Shown one piece after another: positions 58,501 through 64,000 of a stretch of DNA of 64,000 nucleotides. The DNA is from Streptomyces sp. NBC_00443 (GTDB lineage Bacteria > Actinomycetota > Actinomycetes > Streptomycetales > Streptomycetaceae). Every line of letters starts with the position of its first letter. Within the stretch, counting starts at the first letter, position 1. Location of the stretch: NCBI RefSeq assembly GCF_036014175.1, contig NZ_CP107917.1:4526001-4590000 (forward strand), read 5' to 3'. The translations under genes and the position numbers were made by a program. The notes beneath the pieces were generated by a model. That model was not told where the DNA came from. It searched no databases and saw only the letters and a list, made by a program, of their open reading frames with translations.

Positions 58501-59273
58501 GGATGTTCCCGATTCCGGTCCGGATTGCGGGCGAGGAGCTGTCGGTGTCCGGGATCCGCCCGTGGGCGTACGACGCTTTCCAGCGGTCCGTCGCTGCTGG
58601 CGGCTGGGGGACGGGCACGGATGGCCAGGCGTGGACGCTGGTCGGTGGTGCGGCGTCGGAGCGGTCGGTCAATGGTGCGCGGGGTGTGGTGGGCTTGCCT
58701 TCAGCGCCTTCCACGATCCGCTTCCAGACCCTGCCGGGGGCGATCGGTGACTGCGAGATCCGCTGCCGCATGTCGGTGTCGGCGGTCGCGACGGGCGCGG
58801 CGTTCATCCCAGCGGTGCTGCTGCGTTACGCGGGGACGGGCGACTACTACCGGGCGCGCGTGCATTTCGGTCTGTCGGGTGCGATGCAGGTGTCGGTGGC
58901 GCGGGACGTCACGCAGATTGGGTCGGCCGTCACGCTGCCGTTCACCTACGCCGCGGCGGATGAGTTCGAGGTGCGGGTGCGGCTGACTGGGCACCTGGTG
59001 CAGGTTCGCGTGTGGCCGATTGGCTCGCTGGAGCCGTCGGTGTGGCACACGGCGGAGACGGTGGTCTCGTCTCCGGTCGCCTCCGGCCTGGTCGGCGTGG
59101 CCGCTTCAGCGTTCGGTGGGAACACCAACGTGGCGCCGAACGTGCTGTTCGACGAGTTCGTGGTTGTCACTCCCCAGGCCTGGACCGTGGCCCGGGCCAG
59201 CAACGGGGTCAGCAAGAGCCAGCTCGCCGGCGCGGAAGTCCGCGTCGCACGCCCAGCGGTTGTGGCCCTGTGA
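55527..59273 (+). CDS. Large tail protein (tail tip/adhesion) with LamG-like and CBM-like domains
   Basis: A 1248-residue protein from ATG 55527, whose A overlaps the tape-measure stop. N-terminal tail-hub region (about 1-100, DITHTRGKTAEGQAPDPASC), two LamG/concanavalin-like sandwiches (about 130-290 and 340-560), a hub segment (about 610-800, PGTLLELLEQCAAADGGILV, ELIPAVLDLSEGDLIRITDL), a CBM/jelly-roll module (about 830-950, SGTWSLRSGAISNNQT, ATALTFWYWTSSE) and a last sandwich (about 1010-1230). Likely the tail-tip protein contacting cell-surface glycans. Confidence 0.85.
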   Translation: MPFPEDALGVTTELGIGGVLTDVTQYAMARDIITHTRGKTAEGQAPDPASCSLTLKSPDGLFSPRNPRSPYYGLIGRNTPMRVSVRAGAARLLLPDDAPGARASTPSVTALNIAGNLDARVEVSLLNWQTGIEVEVFGKYVTTGNQRSWQLSVAGNGALSLRASTDGNSVVSFLSTALVPVPPSGRLALRVTRDNTTGTVTFYTAPLISGTWSQLGSAVATPAGAIFASTAPLVVGELTDLQFVGAMGSVYAAQLRNGIGGTLVASVDFTAQTIGATSFVDATGLTWTLSNGAAISNKRVRFHGEYSDWPDRWSGAGRLITVEGAGAGLLRRLNQGKKPLASTLRRRVPSFSPVAYWPMEEGSDATQAYSPISGVRVLKASGFDWAADDTLPGSSPLPVLQTGGKFAAPVPAAAAGTWQVELVYNLATMPVAETTLFEVRSAGTARRVRVRVATNLVRIEGLDADDQQVFMDFSTAPQFTGAWNRLQIRAVQSGGNVQYSARWIIIGGTGFTVAATIAASPGYVTEVRSDFGAGLDGMSFGHLAVFTQETDQPFNAADQAFAGEEAGTRLRRLSVESGIPISVSGVISDQARVGPQRPGTLLELLEQCAAADGGILVEDKEKVGLRYRGRASQYNQAPALTLAYGSRELAHIEPEPDDVDVRNDVTVNRVGGSSGQAELLVGPLSVQDPPDGIGRYDDSVDLNLYDDSQAEPMAAWLLHLGTWDEARYPSVTVRLHRAPELIPAVLDLSEGDLIRITDLPDWLPPGPLDLLVVGYTERLGIHTWEIDFVCAPAGPYQVGAVGLLENFSDSNFAFPITAGGNLPWTRSQAHYNSGTWSLRSGAISNNQTSDAIVTVPAGATALTFWYWTSSEAAGTGFDGDRLLVLVDGVQVLRAQGTTPWTQTTIDVTGKATVTFRYAKDNSTASGEDAVYIDDLLFTVPAPSRVDANPGGSTLQAAATDAATSLTVHTPARGQMGPAPWITSAGPEPTYPGMFPIPVRIAGEELSVSGIRPWAYDAFQRSVAAGGWGTGTDGQAWTLVGGAASERSVNGARGVVGLPSAPSTIRFQTLPGAIGDCEIRCRMSVSAVATGAAFIPAVLLRYAGTGDYYRARVHFGLSGAMQVSVARDVTQIGSAVTLPFTYAAADEFEVRVRLTGHLVQVRVWPIGSLEPSVWHTAETVVSSPVASGLVGVAASAFGGNTNVAPNVLFDEFVVVTPQAWTVARASNGVSKSQLAGAEVRVARPAVVAL

Positions 59274-59288
59274 GAGAGGAGATGCGCC

Positions 59289-59795
59289 GTGCCGTTTGAG
59301 CCTTGGCTGCCCGGCATGATCGTGACGGAGGAGCGGCTGGCGTCCATCAGCCCGACGTGGCAGGACTGGGTCCCGGTGTGGACCACCTCGTCCGGCGCGA
59401 ACACACCCAGCTTCAGCAACGCGTCGGTCTCCGCGAGGTTCGCGCAGTCCGCCCTCAAGGTGTCCTTCCGGATGGAGATCGCCTTCGGGTCGACCACCAA
59501 CTTCGGCGGGGGCGGGAGCGGCGACAACTGGCGCTTCAGCCTGCCCGTGGCCGCTGCGGGAGCCGCACTGTGCGTTGGCTACGGCGAGATCTCCGACTCC
59601 AGCGCGGGCCTCGGCTCCCGGATGGGTGTGCGCGTCCGCCTGACGACGACCACGACGATGGAGATCGAGATGGCGTCGGCCCGGATCGACGCGGCCGCGG
59701 TCTCCGGCGTCGGCCTGATCGATGCGGTATCGCCGTGGACCTGGGCGACGTCCGACACGATCCGCGTGTTCGGCGAATACGAGGCTGCGGCCTGA
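59289..59795 (+). CDS. Tail or receptor-contact protein
   Basis: A 168-residue protein from GTG 59289 (GAGAGGAG site). PFEPWLPGMIVTEERLASIS at the start is a common N-terminus of actinophage minor tail proteins; then beta-rich (FRMEIAFGSTTNFGGGGSGD). Likely part of the tail-tip complex. Confidence 0.7.
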   Translation: MPFEPWLPGMIVTEERLASISPTWQDWVPVWTTSSGANTPSFSNASVSARFAQSALKVSFRMEIAFGSTTNFGGGGSGDNWRFSLPVAAAGAALCVGYGEISDSSAGLGSRMGVRVRLTTTTTMEIEMASARIDAAAVSGVGLIDAVSPWTWATSDTIRVFGEYEAAA

Positions 59796-59811
59796 GCAAG
59801 GGGAGGGCCCG

Positions 59812-60021
59812 ATGGAGGTTCCGTACGTGGAGGTTCGGGCGTACGACGTGACGAACCCGGAGGCGTCTTGCGTGGTGCGGCTGACCGTGGCCACTGAGGG
59901 CCTTCCGATCTCGGACGTGGGGGAGCAGGAAGTCGTGGACGCCGTGAAGGCAGTTTTCGCGCAGCAGCCGAACATCTCGGTGACCGCGTCCCGTTACTAC
60001 ATCGCCGCGACGCCCGTCTGA
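59812..60021 (+). CDS. Small tail-associated protein
   Basis: A 69-residue protein from ATG 59812: beta-alpha-beta layout (YVEVRAYDVTNPEASCVVRL, VVDAVKAVFAQQPNISV). GGGAGGG site upstream. Unknown function. Confidence 0.6.
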   Translation: MEVPYVEVRAYDVTNPEASCVVRLTVATEGLPISDVGEQEVVDAVKAVFAQQPNISVTASRYYIAATPV

Positions 60022-60037
60022 CGTCCACCCCGAAGTT

Positions 60038-60064
60038 GCCCCGAGCCGTCTGGCCGGGGCTTTT
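60038..60064 (+). terminator. Terminator after the tail genes
   Basis: GCCCCG (60038-60043) pairs with CGGGGC (60055-60060), followed by TTTT. It splits the tail module from the lysis module. Confidence 0.7.
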
Positions 60065-60083
60065 CTATGCCCTGGAGGCACTC

Positions 60084-60308
60084 ATGGCCCGTGAGCTCCA
60101 TCCCGCTGTCGTGCAGATGCTCGGCAACTTCCGTTACCACCACCTCCCGGCCGCACTCCAGGAGGTGAGCCGGCCGTTCCACGACCTGGCGCACCGCCTC
60201 GCCGAGACGGTGACCGGGCCGGAGGCGACCAAAGCACTCGACGACCTGTGGAAGTCGAAGAACTGGGCGGTCGTGGCCGCCTCCAATAGAACAGGGGAGG
60301 GCAGCTGA
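60084..60308 (+). CDS. Small helical phage protein (possible Acb2/Tad1-like hairpin)
   Basis: A 74-residue protein from ATG 60084 (TGGAGG site). Sequence pattern F.Y.HLP..LQ..S..F.DLA (FRYHHLPAALQEVSRPFHDL) and a second helix ending in LWKSKNWAVVAA. Small helical-hairpin phage proteins of this style include those annotated Acb2/Tad1-domain; similarity here is by impression, not confirmed. Confidence 0.55.
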   Translation: MARELHPAVVQMLGNFRYHHLPAALQEVSRPFHDLAHRLAETVTGPEATKALDDLWKSKNWAVVAASNRTGEGS

Positions 60309-61164
60309 TGGCCTGGTACAAGGGGCGGTCCGGCTGGAGCTCCCGCCGGAGTCCAGCGACCAGCCGACGATCCGGGCGACGCAGCTGATCGCGCACAGCA
60401 TCGTCGCGCCTTGGGACGAGCACCGGCTGTACGCCTACTGGAAAAACTCGACGTCTCTGGAGTCGCACTTCGGGCTGGACTTCGACGGCAGCCTGGGCCA
60501 GTACCTGTCTACAGCGACCCGGGCGGACGCGAACGCCGCGGCAAACCGACGCGCGGACGGGACCGGCGCCATCTCTGTCGAGACCGCGAGCAACACAAAG
60601 GCCTCCGACCCGTGGACGGACGAGCAGGTCGCCGAGCTCATCGACCTCGGGGTCTGGGCGCACCAGGAGCACGGAATCCCGCTGCGGATCTGCAAGACCT
60701 CGAGCGACCCGGGCTTCGGATACCACTCGCTACACACGGCCTGGTCCACGAACGGGACCGCGTGCCCGGGCAAGCTGCGCATCGCTCAGTTCCGCGAGCT
60801 CGTGTTCCCGGGGATCGTCGCCAAGGCGCAGAAGCCCGCGCCAGCGCCGACCAAGCCGACCAAGCCGGTGGTGAGCCTGGCCCACATCAGGGCAGCGCAG
60901 CAGCGGGACCCGGGCCTGCCCCAGGGCGGCACCACGTACAAGGCCGAGGGCCTGGTCGTCGAGACCGCCCTCTACAAGGCCGGCCTCCTGGCGAAGCGCT
61001 GGGTCGACGGCAGCTTGGGCTCCCGCACGCGACCGGCCGTGAGCGAGTGGCAGGAGCGGTGCGGCTTCCGCGGCCGCCAGCTCGGCCAGCCCGCCGACGG
61101 CTACTTCGGCAAGACCTCCCTGTCCCTCCTGGGGCAGCGGTACGGCTTCACTGTGAAGGGGTAA
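60308..61164 (+). pseudogene. Endolysin (N-acetylmuramoyl-L-alanine amidase) with frameshift near its start
   Basis: From ATG 60308 the frame reads MAWYKG then shifts; the full-length protein reading (AVRLELPPESSDQP, WDEHRLYAYWKNSTSLESHF, YHSLHTAWSTNGTACPG) lies in the next frame from 60325 to 61164, with no start codon until 60802. One extra G in the run 60322-60325 would join them into about 285 residues. The amidase-2-like domain is followed by a Pro/Lys linker and a peptidoglycan-binding domain (VETALYKAGLLAKRWVDGSL, CGFRGRQLGQPADGYFGKTS). As given, it would not be made; could be sequencing error. Confidence 0.82.
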
Positions 61165-61167
61165 CGC

Positions 61168-61395
61168 ATGTTCACGAAGGCTTTCTGGAAGGCGACCGGC
61201 GAGCGCTCAGTGCGCACCTACGCTCAGGTCCTCGTCGGCTCGCTCGGCCTGGACACCCTCGGCATCATCAACGCGAACTGGAGCGAGGGCCTGGCGCTCG
61301 GGGCTGGCGCCGCGGTCCTCACCGTCCTCACCGCCGTGGCAACTTCCGGTGGCCCTGAGGGCCCGGGCCTGACCGAGACCGTGAGCCGCCAGTGA
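61168..61395 (+). CDS. Holin
   Basis: A 75-residue membrane protein 3 bases after the endolysin. Two hydrophobic helices (SVRTYAQVLVGSLGLDTLGI and LALGAGAAVLTVLTAVATSG). This short two-helix layout and the gene order fit phage r1t-type holins of actinophages. Confidence 0.85.
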   Translation: MFTKAFWKATGERSVRTYAQVLVGSLGLDTLGIINANWSEGLALGAGAAVLTVLTAVATSGGPEGPGLTETVSRQ

Positions 61396-61676
61396 CCGTC
61401 CCGGAGGCCTCGGTCGCCGTGGAGCTGGAGCGGCTCCGCGGTACGGTCGCCACGGGCTTCGCAGAGGTCAAGGGCTCGTTGGCGGTGCTCGTCGAGCGGT
61501 CGACCCGGACCGAGCGCGACGTGGCGCAGCTCCGCGAGGACACAGAGAAGGACCTCGACGAGCTCCGTGAGGATGTCGAGGCGTTGAAAAAGAATCGCTG
61601 GCCTCTAGCCGCGGTCGGCGCCTTGACGGGTGCAGCTGGCGCGGCCACGGGTGTGATCGCGCTCCTGACACGTTGA
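61392..61676 (+). CDS. Coiled-coil/membrane lysis accessory (XhlA-like)
   Basis: A 94-residue protein from GTG 61392 (GTGA overlap with holin stop). A coiled coil (RTERDVAQLREDTEKDLDEL and onward) precedes a C-terminal membrane helix (WPLAAVGALTGAAGAATGVI). The coil-then-helix pattern is like XhlA or spanin-related lysis helpers. Confidence 0.75.
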   Translation: MTVPEASVAVELERLRGTVATGFAEVKGSLAVLVERSTRTERDVAQLREDTEKDLDELREDVEALKKNRWPLAAVGALTGAAGAATGVIALLTR

Positions 61677-61679
61677 TCT

Positions 61680-61711
61680 GGCCCCCTCCTGCCTGCGGGC
61701 GGGAGGGGGCC
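61680..61711 (+). terminator. Late-operon terminator
   Basis: GGCCCCCTCCTGCC (61680-61693) folds with GGCGGGAGGGGGCC (61698-61711) with one bulge; the flank is CTTTG. It follows the last lysis gene by 3 bases. Confidence 0.8.
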
Positions 61712-61739
61712 CTTTGTCGTGTCCAGATACTCTCGCAGC

Positions 61740-62402
61740 ATGATTCGCGCTGTGATCTTCGACGTCGGCGAGTGCCTCGTAGATGAGACGACCGAGTACG
61801 GCACCTGGGCAGACTGGCTCGGCGTACCCCGCCACACTTTCGCCTCGGTGTTCGGGGCAGTCATCGCTCAAGGCCGCGACTACCGCGAGACCTTCCAGGA
61901 ATTCCGGCCAGGCTTCGACCTCTACGAAGAGCGCGAGAAACGTGCCCAGGCCGGGAAGCCGGAGCACTTCGGCGAGGCCGACCTCTACCCAGACGTCCGC
62001 GACGCGCTCACCACCCTGCGCGCCGATGGCCTGTGGCTCGGCATCGCCGGGAACCAGACCGTCCGCGCGGGCCGCCTACTGCGGGATCTGTTCACCAACG
62101 ACGTCGACCTGATCGGCACGTCCGACGACTGGGGAGCCTCGAAGCCCGACCGCGCATTCTTCGACCGCGTCGCCGAAGTCGTCCCCGCCGAGCCCGGCGA
62201 GATGCTCTACGTCGGAGACCGCGTCGACAACGACATCCGGCCCGCTGTCGCGGCCGGGATGCACACTGCGCTCGTGCACCGCGGGCCGTGGGCGACGATC
62301 CAGTGGAACACCGAGGAGGCGCAGAAACTGCCGACGTTCCGCGTCGACAGCCTCCTCGAGTTGTCCGGTGAGATCAGACAGTTCAACGCGCGAGAGCGCT
62401 GA
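61740..62402 (+). CDS. HAD family hydrolase
   Basis: A 220-residue HAD protein from ATG 61740. Motif I FDVGECLVDET (nucleophile Asp; second acid replaced by Gly as in some HAD subfamilies), motif II region IAGNQT, Lys in GASKPDRAFF, motif III YVGDRVDNDIRPA. Cap helices about 20-85. Substrate unknown. It follows the lysis terminator and overlaps the convergent XRE gene by 20 bases; probable cargo. Confidence 0.88.
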   Translation: MIRAVIFDVGECLVDETTEYGTWADWLGVPRHTFASVFGAVIAQGRDYRETFQEFRPGFDLYEEREKRAQAGKPEHFGEADLYPDVRDALTTLRADGLWLGIAGNQTVRAGRLLRDLFTNDVDLIGTSDDWGASKPDRAFFDRVAEVVPAEPGEMLYVGDRVDNDIRPAVAAGMHTALVHRGPWATIQWNTEEAQKLPTFRVDSLLELSGEIRQFNARER

Positions 62403-63606
62403 CCGTCGTAGACCACCCGTACAGGCGGTCGTCCAGCTCGCGTACGCATCGCTCGTGCTGGTGCGGCGCGAGCGCACGCCGTACTTCCCGAATACGGTCC
62501 ATGCCCATCGCGTACCAGGTGCGCTCCAGCTGGTCGAGAGCGCGGATCCCGTACCCGCATGCCTCCTCAGGGTCCCCGGCCGCGGCCTCGACAGCGGCGA
62601 GGTCGCCGAGGACGACGGTCCGCTGCTTCTCTTCCGCGTCGAGAGCATCGAGGACGCCGAGCAGCGTGGTGCGGGCCTGCGGCAGATGTCCGGCGCGCAG
62701 CTCGGTGTTGCCCTTGAACGCAGCGAGGCGGATGGGGCTGAACCAGTCGAGCCACTCCGGAGTTTCGTGCTCGCTGCCTGCGCCGAGGAGGTCCTCGGCA
62801 TGGCGGATCAGGTGCAATGCAGTACGCGTGTTGCCGCACCGGGTCTCGCATTCGGCCTCGACGGCGTCAAGCCACGCGAGGAGTTCAGCGGAGGCTGGGC
62901 CGCGACGGGCGTAGGTCCGGGCAGCGACCATTCGCTCGACCGCGATGTCCCGATCCGCCCGCCAGGCGGGGATGAACGCGGTGTGCGCGAGGACTGCACT
63001 GCCGAGCAGGGGGTCGTCGGCCTCACCCGCAGCCTGTAGCGCGAGCAGCAGGGTGTGGTCGGCCCGGTCGCCGTCCCGCATGTCGAAGAACTCAATGCGC
63101 CCCGCCAGCAGGTAGGACTCGGCGAGGGCCGCTGCGATGGTCCGTCGGGTGTGGCCGGCGGTCTCGGTCAGCAGAGCGCAGCCCAGGGTGGCGTGGGCTG
63201 TAGCCGCGGGGTGAAGGGTGGCGGGTGCGACAGACCAGTACAGGTGTCGGTGGGAGCGGGTGACGGCTTGGAAGTGGCCGGCCACGGAGGCCGGTTGTAT
63301 GGCGCTTACTTCCCTTGGCACTGTTGCCAGACCGACCGCTGAGGCCGATGCAGCGAGGACGTTTCGCCGTCCCCGATCAACCTGAACGCCTGTGGGCGAG
63401 GTGAACCCGAGTGATTCCAGGTCCTGGCCGAGAAGCCGCGTGAGATCCTGGCCCACCTCTGGTTGTGGCCATGGGGGTGTGTCGGATTCCCAGCGTCGTA
63501 CCTGCCGGACGCCGACGCCTAGGGCATCCGCCAAGGCCTGCTGGGAGTGGTACCCGGCCGCCACACGGGCGGACTTGAGGCGGGTGTTGCCTGCGGGCCG
63601 TGCCAC
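62383..63606 (-). CDS. XRE-family regulator with TPR-like C-terminus
   Basis: A 407-residue protein from ATG 63606. N-terminal HTH (about 9-60: RVAAGYHSQQALADALGVGV, RQVRRWESDTPPWPQPE). A tail-like Ala-rich linker and then helical repeats (about 100-400) with TPR character (ETAGHTRRTIAAALAESYLL, AEEKQRTVVLGDLAAVEAAA). This arrangement is widespread in Streptomyces (NsdA/BldD-like relatives). May control the divergent gene at 63798. Confidence 0.82.
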   Translation of the reverse strand: MARPAGNTRLKSARVAAGYHSQQALADALGVGVRQVRRWESDTPPWPQPEVGQDLTRLLGQDLESLGFTSPTGVQVDRGRRNVLAASASAVGLATVPREVSAIQPASVAGHFQAVTRSHRHLYWSVAPATLHPAATAHATLGCALLTETAGHTRRTIAAALAESYLLAGRIEFFDMRDGDRADHTLLLALQAAGEADDPLLGSAVLAHTAFIPAWRADRDIAVERMVAARTYARRGPASAELLAWLDAVEAECETRCGNTRTALHLIRHAEDLLGAGSEHETPEWLDWFSPIRLAAFKGNTELRAGHLPQARTTLLGVLDALDAEEKQRTVVLGDLAAVEAAAGDPEEACGYGIRALDQLERTWYAMGMDRIREVRRALAPHQHERCVRELDDRLYGWSTTVSALAR

Positions 63607-63797
63607 TGCTGCACCTCCATGTCGCGCTCTGCAGCAAGTGTCACCGGAAGTCCTCTGTCTGGCTAGGTGTCACCCCAGGGCAGCAACGAAAGTCCTGTTT
63701 GATGCCGCGGAAAGACTTCTGCAAGTCCTCGAACCCCGGTTAGTTGAGGGCCAGTCTTGAACGCACCTGATCGCCTTTGGTGCCAAGGAGCCCGACG

Positions 63798-64000
63798 ATG
63801 CCGACCAGCCGCTTACCCACAGCCGCAGGGTGCACCCTGTATCCCGCCGGGGAAGACTGGGACGCCATCCGCGTGCCGCGCAGCGTCGGCCTGGCCGCGA
63901 TGGCCATCCTCGGCGCCCGCTGCGGTGCTGTGGTCGAGGACCCGCTCAGTACTGCCGTCTACTTCTTCACCCCTGTCGGTACTGCGTCCGCGTGGGAGGT
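63798..64000 (+). CDS. Uncharacterised protein, 5' part
   Basis: From ATG 63798 with an AAGGAG site (63785-63790) the frame stays open to the window end (67 residues). Reads PTSRLPTAAGCTLYPAGEDW then DAIRVPRSVGLAAMAILGAR; a Streptomyces-specific family often paired with an XRE-TPR gene. Function unknown. Partial at the right edge. Confidence 0.7.
   Translation, partial: MPTSRLPTAAGCTLYPAGEDWDAIRVPRSVGLAAMAILGARCGAVVEDPLSTAVYFFTPVGTASAWE

Larger units (their letters stand above)
13489..64000. mobile_element. Temperate siphovirus prophage integrated at tRNA-Ile (right end not in window)
   Basis: Integrase, repressor, replication, packaging, head, tail and lysis genes follow in canonical order from the tRNA fragment. 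Structural genes end at 61711. HAD and XRE-TPR genes beyond could be prophage cargo, because neither an intact tRNA-Ile nor a second copy of the core is seen before 64000. No cos site was identified. The late genes are nearly all intact, so the element may be complete apart from the endolysin frameshift. Confidence 0.9.

Overview
The window is high-GC actinobacterial DNA and reads as a Streptomyces chromosome interrupted by a temperate siphovirus. Evidence for Streptomyces: strong G/C third-position bias, GTG/TTG starts, a crgA / rhomboid protease / cyclophilin / DUF5324 gene order, a DLW-39 micro-protein, and actinobacterial families such as DUF881, DUF2637, DUF6221 and WhiB. A perfect 14-bp parS palindrome (4018-4031) and a cluster of DnaA boxes (1089-1334) suggest the region lies close to oriC.

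Layout. (1) 1-12.2 kb, core chromosome: DUF881 protein, crgA, DnaA-box cluster, rhomboid protease, peptidyl-prolyl isomerase, DUF5324 protein, a sigma-factor operon, tRNA-Ala(TGC), an HTH regulator, a Ser/Thr protein kinase, a two-module secreted protein with an apparent frameshift, DLW-39, a small secreted protein and an AAA ATPase. (2) 12.4-13.5 kb, an integration scar: two separate C-terminal relics of tyrosine integrases flank a small secreted-protein gene and end at the 3' part of a tRNA-Ile gene (13489-13535). (3) From 13.5 kb to the end of the window, a prophage inserted at tRNA-Ile. No intact tRNA-Ile or second att copy appears before 64000, so the right end is outside the window.

Prophage order: tyrosine integrase and a small partner gene (minus strand); immunity region with an HTH repressor, repeated ATCTAC motifs and a divergent wHTH gene; an ECF-type sigma factor heading a long, translationally coupled early operon; RecA-fold ATPase, UvrD-like helicase, WhiB-like protein, a replication-initiator-like protein with eight 19-bp palindromic iterons inside its own gene (probable lambda-O-type origin), zinc-finger proteins, SSB, two DEDD exonucleases, a MazG-like protein and a HIT protein; a short minus-strand island with its own HTH regulator and a 13-bp-arm inverted repeat; a plasmid-like membrane-protein cassette (DUF2637/Spd-like); then late genes: terminase small and large subunits, portal, MuF-like minor capsid protein, scaffold, coat, head-tail connectors, major tail protein, tail-assembly chaperones with a GGGAAAA -1 frameshift site, tape measure, large tail protein, amidase endolysin (apparently frameshifted), holin and a coiled-coil membrane protein. 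A HAD hydrolase and an XRE-TPR regulator follow as likely cargo.

The most notable signals are the iteron-bearing initiator gene, a dispersed CCCGTCAYGACGGG palindrome family confined to the early region, the phage-encoded sigma/WhiB/HTH regulators, the integrase relics at tRNA-Ile, and two apparent one-base losses in G/C runs, which may be real mutations or sequencing errors.
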